Below are positions 37,201 through 62,187 of a stretch of DNA of 64,000 nucleotides, piece by piece (the stretch's first letter is position 1; the number at the start of each line of letters is the position of its first letter). The DNA is from Halocaridina rubra. Lineage: Eukaryota > Arthropoda > Malacostraca > Decapoda > Atyidae. A program made the position numbers and the translations under genes. The stretch is taken from NCBI GenBank assembly GCA_037179515.1, contig JAXCGZ010021008.1, positions 33,267 to 97,266 of the forward strand. Reading direction: 5' to 3'. Under the pieces are notes generated by a model. That model did no database searches. It saw only the letters and a list, made by a program, of their open reading frames with translations, and was not told the DNA's origin.

Positions 37201-40200
37201 ACATCTACTATATCCACTGATGAATGATAGAACTATATGAAGAAAGGTAATATCAATAGTATATACCTCGATATTAAAATTATTCCTGATATCTGGAAGT
37301 GAATCTTGGACCCACACATCAAAAATTAAAAGTCAACTGCTAGCAGTAGAAATGAAACGGATTTGATTGATAAGAAATGTAAACAAAAAAAAATCTGAAT
37401 TTGAAACTACATGGCAGAAGACCAGTTGTGAGACCCAAGAAGAGATGGATGGCAGATCTGTATGCCAGTGAGGAAAAAAGGTAAATCACAACAGCAGACT
37501 GAAAATAAGAAGCTGTTCAAAGACAGTGAAAAAGGGCATTCTTGAGGCATGACAATCTGTAAGGCTTACTGGGCAATTGGTGAGAAAGGAACAATAATCA
37601 TAACACTTTGTAATGTTGCTATTTCTCTTCAATTTCTCATCTCTTTAAGGTACATTGATGAATCTGTTCATTGGTTAGTTGTGCGAGGTGAATATGGACA
37701 TGCACTCAGAATACTCAAGAAAGCTGCTAAATGGAACAAGGCTGAACTCCCACCCGATGAAGACATCATCTATCAGTTTAAAGAGCATAATGCTGAGGTA
37801 AGCTCAGATGTCTATTTTTTTTTAGAATATGGCAACTTTGAGCATAAGCTACCAATAAGGGGTTCACATTTAATATTTCCAGCAGAACAGTGGAATTTAG
37901 GAGAAGTCTTTAAATATCCTACAATGTAAGCATAAGTAATAATGTAAATTTGATGCATAAACCTCAAAGTTTGATTTCCTCTGGTTTTAGAAACAATTCA
38001 TTTGATTCAGAGATGAACGCAGCTCCTATTATTCATATTTATATAGGTCCAGAAAACGCAAAAAGCAGAAGCCAAACAAACTTGGAAGGAGTATGGAATG
38101 AATATCTTCATTTTATTCAGGTAAGAATAAGCTTAAATGAGAGAGAGAGAGAGAATGTGATCAAGTAGCCAGAACATGGGAATGCAACATCAGTAACATG
38201 AAGAAGGACTATAATGAGTACGCAACTTGGGAAAAAAATTAGTATGAAGACGTACCACTGGAAAAACTTGTCCCTTCGTATCCTTCCCAGTATGAATGAG
38301 TTGTAGAACTGGCTTTCACTTTCTCTTTCTCTCTCGAGGCATTAGTAACATTATTCTAAGGAGTAATAGATGCCATGATATACCTACTTTCAGCATCTAC
38401 ATCTTCTTTCTTTTAAATCCACCAAAGACATGAAATCTGGTCAAATAAACACGGTTAAATAGTACTGAAGCATAAAAATAACATTTATATTCGTAGATTC
38501 ATCGCAAGTCTTGTCTTATCTGCACTGCATTCAATTTCTCATGCATTTTTCAATTCCAGAACACCAAAACTGCGCACTATAAGTCTAGTAATGCACTTGA
38601 ACTTCTTTGTGTATGGGATGGTCTTCTATGGCCTGGCATTCAGTGGAGGAAGCTTCAATATGGATCTTTTCTCGTATATCGCGTTAATGGGGGCTTTGGA
38701 GCTGCCAGGACAAATTCTTATACCTCCAACTGTGTCCAGGATAGGAAGAAAAAAAGTCTACGTTGTCAGCTTTCTACTCGCTGGGATTATGCTGTTAAGC
38801 ACAGCAGTTATCCCAAAGGGTAAGTGCTGGATTTCCTCACAATTTATTTACTTATACCTCTGTTTGGTTTTTAAGCCTGTTCTCCCTAGTTTCAAATGAT
38901 TTTCCATCTTCATAGGTACATCAGTATATGCTTTGACATTTTCCTGCTGTTACAATCAGATTTTTATGTTGTTACTCAACATCTAGTTTTATTTTTCAGT
39001 GCACTAACACTTGTTTTTCCTTCCTTCATAGAAATAATTACGAACCTCCAATGACAATCTCTAATCTTTGAGACTCTTATCTCAAAGAACTGTCCCACGT
39101 GGACTTTTTAAATTTGATTGAGTTACACACTTGATACAGTATACCCCTTCGTTCTCCTGACAATGTGTGATCAAACTCCCTTTTTTAGTTTTCTAAACAA
39201 TTCAGGTTTTTTCATTCGGGTATTAGCTTTGCAGCACATCTATAAAGTTTTTCTTGCTAGTTATTTTTTTTTTTTCAGATTAATGAAGCATTTTACATAC
39301 TCATGTAAAAGTTTCCCCCCCTTACCCATAACTCTTAAAATCGAAATTACAGGTACACATTGTACCCTAAGCAATAATACCTAATTCATTTATTTCTTAT
39401 GAGCCCCGCCCCTCATCCAGAATCCTTACCTTCGACATTTGTCTTTTAAATGAGTGAAGGTTTCAGTTTTCCCCACACCCATAACTTTCAAATCGACATA
39501 ATAGGCAAGCTTACTAACCTAAGTTAGCATACCTGAACTAAGTATGCCCTTATAAACCCCTCCCCACTCAAAAGCAGAGCCTTCCCATATTCAATAAATT
39601 TGGAAAAAAATATATGACGATATAAATGCAATTCAAATTAAAGTTTGTTATCTAAATAGCCACAGGAACAAATTATATGCTTTAATATTCCTTTACTGAA
39701 ATTTTGAAAATGCCACAAAAACCGGTCTTCTCTTCTACATAAGATGTTACATCCGTGGCCCGTAATAAATTCACTGGTAAAAATTCACAGGTTAGGTTAT
39801 GTAGATTAGGTTAAACTTTTTCCTGTAACTTTTTTACCTGGATTTGTTGCACTGATGACTAACAACTTCTTTAGGTAACAGTTCCTGATTACTGACAAAC
39901 CAGTGTGCAAAAAAATAGCAAAAATATTGGCAATAATGTATCAATATTTTGAGGATGAACGATGTCAAAGAGAAAGATGACTAGCAATTATACGAATGAA
40001 GATGACCTCAAAAGGGCATGAACTTTGCCTGACTATACAAGCCCACTCGAAAAACTTGACAAATATTATCTTCTCGAAGGCCTCGCCACCATAGAAGATG
40101 AATGAAAGTGACAACACACTAGAAATGGACAAACGAAGTTTGTTAGGAAAGTCAGCCACACTTGACATTTGGTTATGGTGTCAGAAAATGCATTAAATTC

Positions 40201-42928
40201 ATTAACTACTATGTTATTAGCTTGTCACAAGTGCTTTGAGAGTTTTAAAATGTTCAAGTTAGGAATATCTAGACGTTAGGCATGCTAAAAATGGCAAACG
40301 ACTTTCATAAATGAGCAAGGCAGAAGTTGTAACTATTAGATTGGCTTTCATGAGGGACGATTCTGAGTTCAAATACAAATTTGGAACTGGAGGACTTAAA
40401 AAATAAAAAAATAAAAATCTGCTAGCATTCGAGTTTAAATTATTAAATGAAATGGGCAAATTGCCTTAAAATTTTATATGAAAACGTTTTTATCCAACTG
40501 ACACTTAAGTCATAGTCATTCCTGTAAAGAATGATAAAAAAGAGAAATGAAAAAATTCAAGATTTATTGCTTAGCTTGTAAATAGATATATATTAGGTTC
40601 CTTAATGAGATTACCCCAGTTACAGGTGAATAAAAAAATTTTAAATGATAGTGAGAAGCCATATTGTGATGTTGACCTGGATTCACAAAAGTGCACCAAA
40701 ATCATTATATGAAGAAAATATGCATATAATATTTAAAGAATTTATATGCTGGGACATTTCACCCTATTAATGGTGGAATTATATAAATTACTATAAAAGG
40801 ACCTTAAATGATTTTTCATAGATAAGATTTAGTGGCCTTAAGTAATAGTGTATACTGTACTATCTTAAGTAATATCTCTAAAATAATCTATTTTTATCTT
40901 TACGCCATCATAGTACATTATATAAAGTAAGAAACGTGGATTTTGATGAATTTTTTTTTCTCCTTTTACATAATGATCACCCTACTGGACTCCCGAAATT
41001 TCACATCTTGTAACCTTTTGAAACCTTTTTGTAAAGGAAATGGATATACTCTATGTGAATAGAAGTGACTTTTGGTAGTAATGTAGACGAACTTTCATAG
41101 TTTTCTAGGTAGCAACAAACACTTTCCATCTCCTGAGCTTGATGACCTGTATAGAAAATTATCTTTTTAATTGATAATTATGAAGAACAACTCAACAATA
41201 CTTTAAAGAAAACTGCATTACTGAACCAAATAAGGTGTTCTTCATAGTGATTTTATAGGCTTTTTATGTTGGAATTTATGTACTGTAGATGATATATGAA
41301 AATACTATCAATTTTTTTCATTATTTCATTTTTAGATAAAGCCTGGCTAGTGGTGGTCTTCATCATGATGGGCCGTCTGAACATCTGCACAGCAAAAGCG
41401 CTAAGTTATCTGTATGGAAGTGAACTCTTCCCAACTGAAGTGCGAACTCGTGGAATATCAAATTCTTTCATGATGTCAAGAGTTGGATCGTCAATTGCAC
41501 CTTTCATTGCAGAATATTTGGTTAGTACAGTTTTTTCTTGCAATGCACAATAGAATGCATTAGTATTTTATAATCATATAAGAGTATAAACTTTTAGTGT
41601 TTATGAATACTGTACTACCTCATGTGTATGAATACTGTACTACCTCATGTGTATGAGTATACACAGTTAAAAGGGGATTATATCTCGTATTAATTTCTTC
41701 CACCAATTCCTGCATTTTGTTTTGATATACTTAAACAGTATAAATATAGATATTACTATGTTACTATCTATCTATATAAATAAACCATTTTTCTCCTTAT
41801 AAAAGTGGTGGCTGAGTCAATGGGTAGAGAAAATACAGAGGGGCCTCCCAGTCCCCTTGCTCCGCCCCATTTAGTCGATTCTTACAACACGCAGGGGAAC
41901 ACGAAGGAAGTATTCTAGCCTCCTCCCTCTACTACTACTCTTTCATGTAATTAAAACTTATGAAGGAAAATTTAGACATTTGCATAATTTCGTGTGAGAT
42001 ATAGCCACAAAAATTTTCTATTTTCTTATTGCTATTAGTGGAATAAGCATAATCTTTATAAATATCTGTTACCCCTATGTCTACTCTGCTTAGTGCAAAA
42101 GTGCTAAGAATTTTCAGTAAAATAAAAGCGTAGTCCTGTATATGGAAAATATTTTAAAAAGAAGCAGCTTAGTCTTTCATCCAAAGAAAATTTTAAGTCC
42201 AGGGGAAAGTTACAAAAGCATATTTGCTAACCATATTTTAGAAAAAATCATAACTTGTTTAAATTTCTCAGACAAATCCAGGTTCAACCTGATATTTACA
42301 GCTTGAAAAAAGTTAATCTTACTTCTGTCTCTCCAAGGGTCCTATATATCCATGGGCTCCAGCAGTCGTGTTTGGAAGTTTAGCACTAACAGCAGGGTTG
42401 GCATCAATGGCATTGAACGAGACTCTTGGAACTTCACTCCCAGACACTATTGCAACACTGGAAAACCAAAGTAATGAGTCGGAGACCAGGTGAGTATTGT
42501 ACATCATTGCTTTGATTATACTTCTCATGCTTGTGAGAATGACCTTCATTGCTAATATGCCATTGTAGTAGATTATAGTTTATTGTATTTCTCTAATTGT
42601 TCTCAAGGGAGAGACCCTTTATGCTTGTAGCTCTTTACCTAATGGTCAATTTTGTTTTAATTCACAAACGCTTACCACATCCTTCTTAGAGTTGTGAATT
42701 CATACAGTATCTACAGTTTCTTTGTTTGAACTTCAATTACCAACTATTTTTACACTGTAAAAGGTAGTGTCATACTCTTGTAAAGATATTAGAAATATTT
42801 AAAGCAAGACTTCTTGTATCAAAGCAACCTAGCATCAGAACCTTGCTCCCTATTGACTGTCCAAATAGTGGGGAAATTTAATCACTTATCATATCACCCC
42901 TCTTTCTTTTAGTTTCAAGAGGCCGTGA
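33472..42928 (+). CDS. SLC22-type organic ion transporter (MFS), 12 exons
   Basis: Coding exons: 33472-33553, 34986-35103, 35223-35334, 35615-35718, 36018-36172, 36370-36538, 37650-37797, 38047-38120, 38560-38819, 41336-41520, 42338-42489, 42913-42928. Every junction has GT-AG and matching phase, giving 524 aa, the usual SLC22 length. Visible hallmarks: the extracellular loop after TM1 (GMPAPHALSGAFVVP, then Cys-containing CTEWDYDNSTF at about 92-102); SEFDLVCQKEY before TM2; MFS motif A GYLSDKFGRKR (about 133-143); WYIDESVHWLVVRG (about 246-259) after TM6; VSRIGRKKVY between TM8 and TM9; and ELFPTEVRTRG before TM11. Members carry organic cations, anions or zwitterions such as carnitine or carcinine across the plasma membrane; substrate cannot be told here. 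The cytoplasmic C-terminus is short (NESETSFKRP). The start has an arthropod-like TM1 leader (LGTGKWNFLHFIVTG). Introns hold LINE and microsatellite debris. Confidence 0.93.
34080..34150 (+). mobile_element. LINE 3' tail only (hairpin) in SLC22 intron
   Basis: Only the CR1-like 3' UTR is present: GAGACGGGGAGTTATGAGC, then GAGCTCTTTCCCGT and AAGCACAGTTAGGTAA. It is followed after about 15 bp by (TA)n. Probably an extreme 5'-truncated insertion. Confidence 0.8.
34164..34241. repeat. (TA)n microsatellite
   Basis: About 78 bp of TA, just after a LINE 3' tail. Confidence 0.98.
34430..34835 (+). mobile_element. CR1-like LINE 3' fragment in SLC22 intron 1
   Basis: Matches the RT C-terminus from AGGCTGAAGGAATTAGACTT through the 3' UTR hairpin (GAGACGGGGAATTATGAGC, AGGGCTCTTTCCAGT). 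The hairpin's right arm has a substitution. It is followed by a (GA)n tract at 34838-34859. Confidence 0.85.
38821..41335 (+). other. Long SLC22 intron without recognisable elements
   Basis: 2.5-kb intron. Two loosely similar segments around 39290-39390 and 39440-39560 (both with CCCATAACTYT and AAATCGA) hint at an old local duplication. Nothing else is supported. Confidence 0.4.
41602..41658. repeat. Short tandem repeat, 25-bp unit
   Basis: TATGAATACTGTACTACCTC plus ATGTG occurs twice in a row with a partial third unit, within an SLC22 intron. Confidence 0.85.
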
Positions 42929-44321
42929 CTCTAGCTCCCTCAGTGTTCTGAGTACACTAGAAACTTTGATAGAAAGGCTTATGCGGCCCTAACCATTATT
43001 TTGCATATCTATTAGGCATGTCCTACAAGTGAAGAAAGACATATACAGTACTTGCTTTCATCTATATCGTAAGTTAGGTGGTCATGATAAGACTTCATCC
43101 TACTCATTCCAAGATTACCTTCGTTATGCGATATGGCAGTGAGGATATATGGTATGGTGCTTGAAAGAGATAGACAGTTTCAGACATCTTGAAATCTAAA
43201 TAAACGCAGCTCATAATAAAGAAATATAGAATTACAGTACCATTGACTGGGAGATGGGGCAGTTATTCAATGGCTAGGTGTGGGATGGTGAGAGATTCGT
43301 TTAAAGGCAAATACAAAATTACTTGATAGTATTGTTCTCACAGTACTGACTGGAAGTGAGCGTTGGTACTCACTATATATGCGAGACAATTTTTTTTAAC
43401 ATGTCAAAGGCCATTTGTGATCATAGCCTAGCTACCAGGGAATATGTTCTAGACAACAGTTATGGGATGCCTCCAGTATAAAAGGAATAGTAGAGGAAAG
43501 TCTATGATGACTCATAAACCTTGAAAAATTTTTTCCTCCCACAAAACGGCTGATGGAAGGGTATCACAAGAGCTGTCATACCCTTATTTTCTTCACCTTT
43601 TACTTGTGCTACTGGCTTCATTATTATATGTCCTCAAGCATAAAAATGAATAATTTAAAAGGAAAATCCAGTTAATAATACATGTTCTTGTCAGATCATA
43701 ATTTTCTATCTAGTGCTTATATTTACTGTGATACGAAACAAAACAAAAAATCTGGAATCTCACACACTCACCTAATGTGTATTGCAGGACAGCAGTTTCT
43801 TCCAATCTTTACACCAAATTCCACTAGTCAATAACAACAACAACAACAAAAATATCCTACGCAAAATCCGCAGAGCACCTCACCACCTGACTGTCTGAAC
43901 AGAACTAGTTAATAATCTCCAAATTTGCTTTAAACCATAAACAAATACACACCCTCATTAAATATTCTATATCACAGTGCCTCCTAGTCCTCACACCACA
44001 TTCATTACCAGAAAAAGAAACTTACAAATTTTGTAAATGCAGTAAAATTTAGTAAATTTCCTTTTGAAACAAAATAATGATACCGAAAATGGTTGGTGAT
44101 TTCATCATTTTCCTATTGTGAAGGAATATAAGATATAAGTACTTTATACTCATTCTCATCAGTATTTAAATTTCTTGCAGCATTCTTATGAAAAAATCTA
44201 AAATCATCATAAGCAAACCAACAAACCTGGATGAAAAAAGTTAAGGACTACAAACCAAAAGGATGGCTCTAGCAGGGGAAGCTATTTGGCGAGGAAAAGG
44301 GAAAAAGAGAGAAGATATAAA
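42929..44321. other. 3' flank of the SLC22 gene
   Basis: Candidate polyadenylation signals AATAAA lie at 43199 and 43215, about 270 bp after the stop codon. The rest shows no gene or named repeat. Confidence 0.45.
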
Positions 44322-44816
44322 CAGAAGCTCCTCTACTTACGAACACCCAAGTTATGAACATTCACAGATATCAACAAAAACCTATCAATTATCTACCAAT
44401 ATATTAATGTACAGTACGTATTACTGCACTGTATTATTATATTATTACTGTATTTAATTCAATAATACTGTATACTTTATGCTTTATGTAGTAGTCACCA
44501 TGGCTCAAGCGTAGCATCCGCGACTTTGAGGGGTCAGGTCGAGGGTTTGCGCCACGTAACGGTCTGAGGTTAGCAAGGGCATGCACTCAGGGTAACAATT
44601 ATATCTGCCAAAAAAAGTCCTTCGCAAGAAGGCAACCGTCCTAGCCCTTGGAAGAAAAGGGAGTCGGTGACGTAAAACCAGAACAGCAGCAGTAAAATGT
44701 CTTTATCCTAAGTACTGTACAGAATTGCATATGTATGTACTGTACTTTTTTTACCTAAACACAACTTACGATCAGATTTCTGGAACCTAACTCGTTCATA
44801 AGTTGGAGAGTGTCTG
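44322..44816. mobile_element. Tigger/pogo-like MITE with a SINE inside
   Basis: The left end CAGAAGCTCCTCTACTTACG and the reverse complement of the right end, CAGACACTCTCCAACTTATG, form imperfect terminal inverted repeats of the CAG...TTACGAAC kind seen in Tigger elements. A TA follows the right end. No transposase remains. A family A SINE occupies the middle. Confidence 0.6.
44489..44688 (+). repeat. SINE family A, copy 7, nested in a MITE
   Basis: Plus-strand full-length copy with head CCATGGCTCAAGCGTAGCAT, B-box-like GGTCGAGGGTTTGCGCC and 3' end GTCGGTGACGTAAAACCAG. Confidence 0.8.
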
Positions 44817-44829
44817 TATTGCACTTATT

Positions 44830-46185
44830 CTGGCAAAATTTGAAAATTCACCATTAAATTATGCTTAATAAAGTTTACTTATGCTTCATTTAAACTTCTG
44901 AAGCTCCATTGATTCAACAGCAAGGCTATTATTTTAGTGTATCTTCCATGTGTGCAATTTATATGACAAAATAAAGAAAAAAAAAAGTACAGTATTACTT
45001 TGAAAAGAGTTGTCCTTGGTTAGGTCTCATATTATATAGTTTGAAAACCATCCCACGGATACAAGGTCACAGCAAATGCCCCCAAGACTGTTTATGATGA
45101 CGGTGAAGGCCCTAACCTTACTTGAAAAGCTGAAAGTGAGAGTTGCGAAGGCAAGAGAGTCAATCATGCTATGTAATGACAGTCATAGGCAGTGTTATCA
45201 CTTAAAAGGGATTTGATTTAATATTTGAGAATCTGGATACAGCAAACAAGCTTTATTTTGGGCGATGGTGACCTTATTATAGAACATATTGGTGTTTAGA
45301 ATGGCATTTGTGAACCATAAGTAAATAAAGATCACAAACCATTAAAACAAACACTATGATGGCTCTTTGTGGAAAATGCAGGCAAAGATTAACTCAAGCA
45401 ATGACATATTTACCATTTGAGCACTCATGGGCAATGAAAGGGAAGTGATCCAATATTTCATTTCATATGGTTGACTAACTAATCAGAGCACTTGGGCTAC
45501 TTGGCTTGTCCTTTTTATAAATTTTCAAAGATCTTCATGCCATTTGTAGAAACATATTATATAAAGAACAGATTTAATCATTTTCTAATTGCTGATAAAT
45601 CAGAAACAATTGTGGATTGTAGCCGCAATGTTCAAAGAGTATGTTTTATATATATGAGTGTTACACCTAGAAAGGCAAGAAAACTGCCCTCAACAGGCTA
45701 GGGCACCAAGAAGAGACTGAGAGAAATAAAAAGTAGAAGTTTAAGGACTAGTCAGAAATATGAGAATGATACACTATTGGAAAAGTACAGGCTGGAAGAA
45801 TAGTCGAAGTATGAAGACCTAAAGATATGGCAGGATAAGACCCTGAGCTGACTACCTAAATATAAGGCAGGCTAAGACTATGAACTGACTTGTATACAAG
45901 TCTTCTATACAGCCCCTGGTAGGAGATGTCTACACCATATAAAAAGCTTGCTACAAACGGATGTTAATGATATAATTATTTGATTTGAATAAGAGTGATT
46001 AAACAACAGTGAAATAGCTGTGGAAAAATTCTAACATTAAATGGTCGTTGGCAAAAGCAAGTGCTTGGGATAGTAGAGGTAAATATCATGAAGATTAATG
46101 TAATGTAATTTTTAGCTACTAATTCTGCAGAAATTCTTTCATTACAAACGCAGTCTATAATACAGTACCCAATAGTTTTATTTTT
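44830..46185. other. Mostly unassigned; distant repeat at 45690-45965
   Basis: The part at about 45690-45965 (GGCTGGAAGAATAGTCGAAG, AGATATGGCAGGATAAGACC) resembles 51840-52010 near a family B retroposon and may be a longer 5' portion of it. I see no gene here. Confidence 0.4.
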
Positions 46186-46450
46186 TTATTTTTTTATGGT
46201 TGTGACACCAGCAAAGGCCAAAAAAAAACAAAAAATACATCTGCCCTAATCGGGCCTGAACACGAAGAAAAAGTAGAGAAACAGATGGAGAGTGTTGTGC
46301 CTTGTCAGACGTGAAGGGATAATAAGAGGTGTAACGAATATGCGGTGGTGATGTAGGCATAAAAAGAGAACCATAACTGAAGAAGACTTAACACACAGCA
46401 GTCCCATTTAAATCCAAAAGACCCTTCAGCAGTAGTATCACAACGGGCGG
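46186..46450 (-). mobile_element. A-tailed retroposon family B, copy 3
   Basis: T-run, then GTTGTGACACCAGCAAAGGC, CTAATCGGGCCTGAACACG, GTTGTGCCTTGTCAGACGTG and CCCATTTAAATCCAAAAGAC. The last two blocks also occur in the copy at 7.2 kb. Minus strand by tail position. 46451-46918 is unassigned. Confidence 0.65.
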
Positions 46451-46915
46451 CTGAGGCCATGGCCCAACCTAGTGATCAGTCTCACCTTTGTGTGGTAACG
46501 TTTCTTCTTCATTCAATCAATGACGAAGTTTCACCGAATCAAGGTAAAAAAAAAAAAAAAAAATACTAACCAAACCTAACCCGTGAATTTTTCCAAGTCA
46601 AAGCTGACTTTATTACCAGGTCAGGCTTTCACCGGCTTTCCACCATAAACATAATTCGCCATTAACTGATTTAATCGCCATGAAACTGGGATTTGAACTG
46701 ACAACTTACATAAACGGCAAAATCTGATACCATCAGGCAACACTTCTACAACACGTGTTGTCCACCATCACACAACCGTTCCACACACCTCTCCCTCACC
46801 AGGTCAACTTAACTACTACCAAAATTTCATCACTACCTCAGAAGCGCCCTCTACTCTATCCTTTAATGACGTCATAATATCTAATTTATGACAAACCACC
46901 ATTTCGCTTGTTTAA

Positions 46916-47903
<988 letters not shown>

Positions 47904-49523
47904 ACGACCATCATTATAAGTAGGTAGCTTTCTCACACTGATCTTGTTTATTAAGAATGCGAGCCTTCGGAAAACCATCTCCATATCAACAGTTCTTGCT
48001 TCTTATCCGATATTTTTGTCTTTTTCCTCTTTATACTACAGCTACCATCTCTTAACTGTGACACCTACACCGCTAATCCAGACCCTCAGCTTTCCTGTTC
48101 AGGTAACAAGTGAGTCAGTAAATAGGCTTCTATGTAAAAATCTTTGAGTAATATTGCGTTTTCTGCATTTAACTTGAGCAGAATGATACTGAACAACAGG
48201 GTGAATGGGTGTGCTTTGGCTCGGCCAACTTCCTTAAAAAGGGGATATTAGCCTCTGTATATGTATGCAGTAAACTACGGACTTTGTATATAACACTGAA
48301 GTAGAGATAAACATAGATATTAAACAATGTCAAGGAGAGTGATCAAACTTGGAAAATTAACATTTGTTTAGCTTTACAAGGATGGGAAATCCCTGGAAAT
48401 TACATAATATGCTAAGGATATGCTATAAAAAAGGAATATTGAACAAAATACAAGAGGGAACTCATAAGATGAGACGTTTCAGATTTGAGATACATATTCG
48501 ACTGTTAAATGAGATTCTAGAAAGGACATGAATAAGAAACTACATTTGTTAATTAGTTTTATTTACATTATTATACAAAAACATCAAAAATGAATGCCAA
48601 TATGTGTAATGAAATGAAGCTATATATTATTTCCTGATACAAAACTGCATAGATTGAAGGACGTTTTTTTTTCCAATCCAAAATATGTATTTTATGTACT
48701 TATGATTTGAGAAGTTAATTCACTGAAAAATGATTAGGGCTTGGGATCCTAAGACTAGTATATCCTAAAAAGTCACAATATGACACATTGTGTACACAGG
48801 TAAGGTAATAAAATCAAGGTTATAATTACTATCACAAATGGGGACAGGTGAGAAAACATAAACACAGGAGACACTGAGTCTTACATGGAACATGGTAACA
48901 TGATTTTTTTTTTTACAACACTCATAACAACCATGATATAATAAAAAAAAAATCGCTGAAAATCAAATGATTTCATGCTTTCACTTAACAGCTATATTCT
49001 GTTTATTGCAAGTTTGAGGACTAAAATCTCTAAAAATTGTATTATAACCATTCAATATATATATACACATACTGGAACCTTTCTTTAGAGAAGTGAAAAG
49101 ACATTTTTAAAATAGACAAATTTATTATGTAGGTTTAGTAAACGTAGTTAGAATGAAATAAGGAGGGTAAAAAATATTGTAACAGGCCTCAATAATGTGA
49201 TTCCAAAGATTTAATTCTCCTTTAGGAATAAACAATATTAATTTATTTTTTACTAAAAATTAAAAAAAAAGTTAGCACCACTACTTTGATGCCTTAAATA
49301 TATCATCAGGCAAAAAAAAGTATCACTTCAATTTGCGCTTGGGCACAAACACCAACAAATTCAGGAGTTTGCTGAAGTAGGAATTTTCCTTTGAGGAGTA
49401 AAAGCAGGTAGAAAAAAGTAATAGGTATTACACGTGCCTCTTGACACAAATAATGATGATGCCATTACATTGTGCACTGTGGCACTATCCCACACGAAGT
49501 CTTATGTTGCACTAAGGGAGATG
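47904..49523. other. 3' flank of AKTIP and unassigned sequence
   Basis: AT-rich sequence beyond the AKTIP stop codon at 49524. Several minus-strand AATAAA sequences exist (for example near 49120), but none can be singled out. No other gene seen. Confidence 0.4.
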
Positions 49524-60169
<10,646 letters not shown>

Positions 60170-60251
60170 CTGGAAAAATAAGATCATTTATTACCTAATG
60201 AACAATAACAACACACCTAAATGAAAAATTTAATAAGTGCATTTAAAAATG

Positions 60252-60533
60252 TGCTTTATCTGACCTGTTTACGTTTAGTTACCTGAGTATGCATGCATAT
60301 GCATGTTCCGTTACAAAGCACACCATAATCTTCCAAATATGATTGTGCTATACCTGACCTGTTTACAATTAGTTACCTAAGCATACATACATATGCATGT
60401 TCCGTTACAAAGGACATCATAATCTTCCAAATATGTTTGTGCTATATCTGACCTGTTTACAATTAGTTACCTGAGTATGCATGCATATGCATGTTCAATT
60501 ACAAAGGACATCATAATCTTCCAAATATTAGTT
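60252..60533. repeat. Tandem repeat, 94-bp unit, three copies
   Basis: TGACCTGTTTAC recurs at 60261, 60355 and 60449. Each unit includes a palindrome-rich part (ATGCATGCATATGCATG) and CATAATCTTCCAAATAT. It begins about 80 bp upstream of the first identified AKTIP exon, so it may lie in the 5' intron or promoter region. Confidence 0.9.
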
Positions 60534-60539
60534 TAATTT

Positions 60540-61985
60540 AATATTGATTACTCAAGACCTTCTTTTTAAGATGTTCAAAGTTAATTCATTTGGAGTCAGC
60601 TGTTTGTTTGCATCCTCAAGTACATAATGCAGCAATAATTACATATTGTACTTTCACTACAAAAGCTCATATAAATAAAATACATGGGATTTTTGAAGGG
60701 TAATACTTCTCATAAAAAGAAAAAAGTTATTATCCACAGGTACAATTGTTTGTCATTTTCAACACTAACATAAATATACGTTTCTATATTTGATGTCGGA
60801 AAGGATGTAGCAAATACAGGAAAATGTTGGGTGGAGTTGAGTTCTGACAAAAAAGAAGTTGTAATACAGAGAGAAAGGCCTTAAAACAAAGAAGAACTAT
60901 TTAAAGAAACACAAATCTCAAGAGTCTACAAGGAAGGGGAAACAGGACGATCGATGGTAAGGCTATTACTGCAGAACTGATAAAAAAAGTTGGGAGTTTT
61001 TCTTTGGTCTAAACGCAAACTATAATGTTCGTGGAATTGGTAAAGACATAGGGGAAGGAAAAGCTAGAATAAATAAGGTAACCTTTGATGAGGCGGACAC
61101 ATGTATATAAAAACTGCCGAAGGTGAATAACTAATATAATGTCAAGAATGCTGGACACACTTCGTATAATTTGATAGCACCTGGGAAGAGTGGAATAAAA
61201 TTATAACTGGTTACAAGTAACTTAAAGTTTAATGAAGAAAGATAGTATAAATAAAATTCTAATAATCCTGCTTTTACACAAAAAGAGATGATGAAGAAAA
61301 TTGCAGGAAACCAAGAAATATAGTTTCAGGTTGAGATATTAATGTTGTTACATTAAATGATTTCAAGGAGTTTATCGTGGCTAGCATACATAAGGGTTCA
61401 GAAAACATCACAAGTAGCTGTAGCATATAAGCCAAAATGGACTTAATAAATACAAGGTGTACATTAGCGGTGATGAATACAGCTGTGAACACTGTATGGG
61501 ATAGCATTTGCAATGTATTATTTATGAGTGATTTCGATCATGGAGAAATGACTGGAATAATTTAAACTGTACAAGTATAAGTGGAAATTTTCCTTACCAA
61601 TATGTGACGGAACCAACAAGGGTTAGGGGACTAAAATCATTATTTGTCTAATTTCACAGGTAATATTAGATATGAATAAGATTCAGCCTCTTGACTGAAA
61701 AAGTGGCACTGTACATTGTTGATTAAGTACATCATGAGGATGTTCTGCCTGAGAGTACAGGGGAATAAGAATAATATAAAGAGGAACGGTCCAATAGGAG
61801 ATTGGCAAGAGAATGAAAGATCACTTGACGGGTATAAATAGAGGGACCATTTTTAACAACAAACATTGACAGGTGTTGCATGAAATATTTGGTGAAGAGC
61901 ATGAGAAAAACGGGTAGTTACCTGTTGCATATTATCTACTACAATAGGAATTACTAAACCTAAAGAATTATTACTGCCATTAATG
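60540..61985 (+). other. Unassigned; perhaps decayed LINE 5' part
   Basis: No clear frame. The sequence precedes a LINE fragment on the same strand at 62.5 kb and could be its degenerate 5' portion, but I cannot show it. No AKTIP upstream exon was recognised here. Confidence 0.25.
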
Positions 61986-61988
61986 AAA

Positions 61989-62187
61989 GCAGATGTTCTA
62001 AGAAGATAGGCGATAAGTACGCAAAGAAGATATTTATAAATGACTGATGTGATGAATGCAGATGTTCTAAGAAGATAGGTGATAAGTATGCAAAGAAGAT
62101 ATTTGTAAATGACTAATGTGATGAATGCATGTTCTAAGAAGATAGGAGATAAGTACGCAAAGAAGATAATTATAAATGACTGGTGTG
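61989..62187. repeat. Tandem repeat, 69-bp unit, three copies
   Basis: Units beginning GCAGATGTTCTAAGAAGATA start at 61989 and 62058; a third at 62127 lacks two bases. They differ by a few substitutions. Confidence 0.9.

Noticed and set aside
44999..45470. Possible transposase fragment
   Set aside because: Some frames look protein-like, but I could not match any to a family and stops are frequent.
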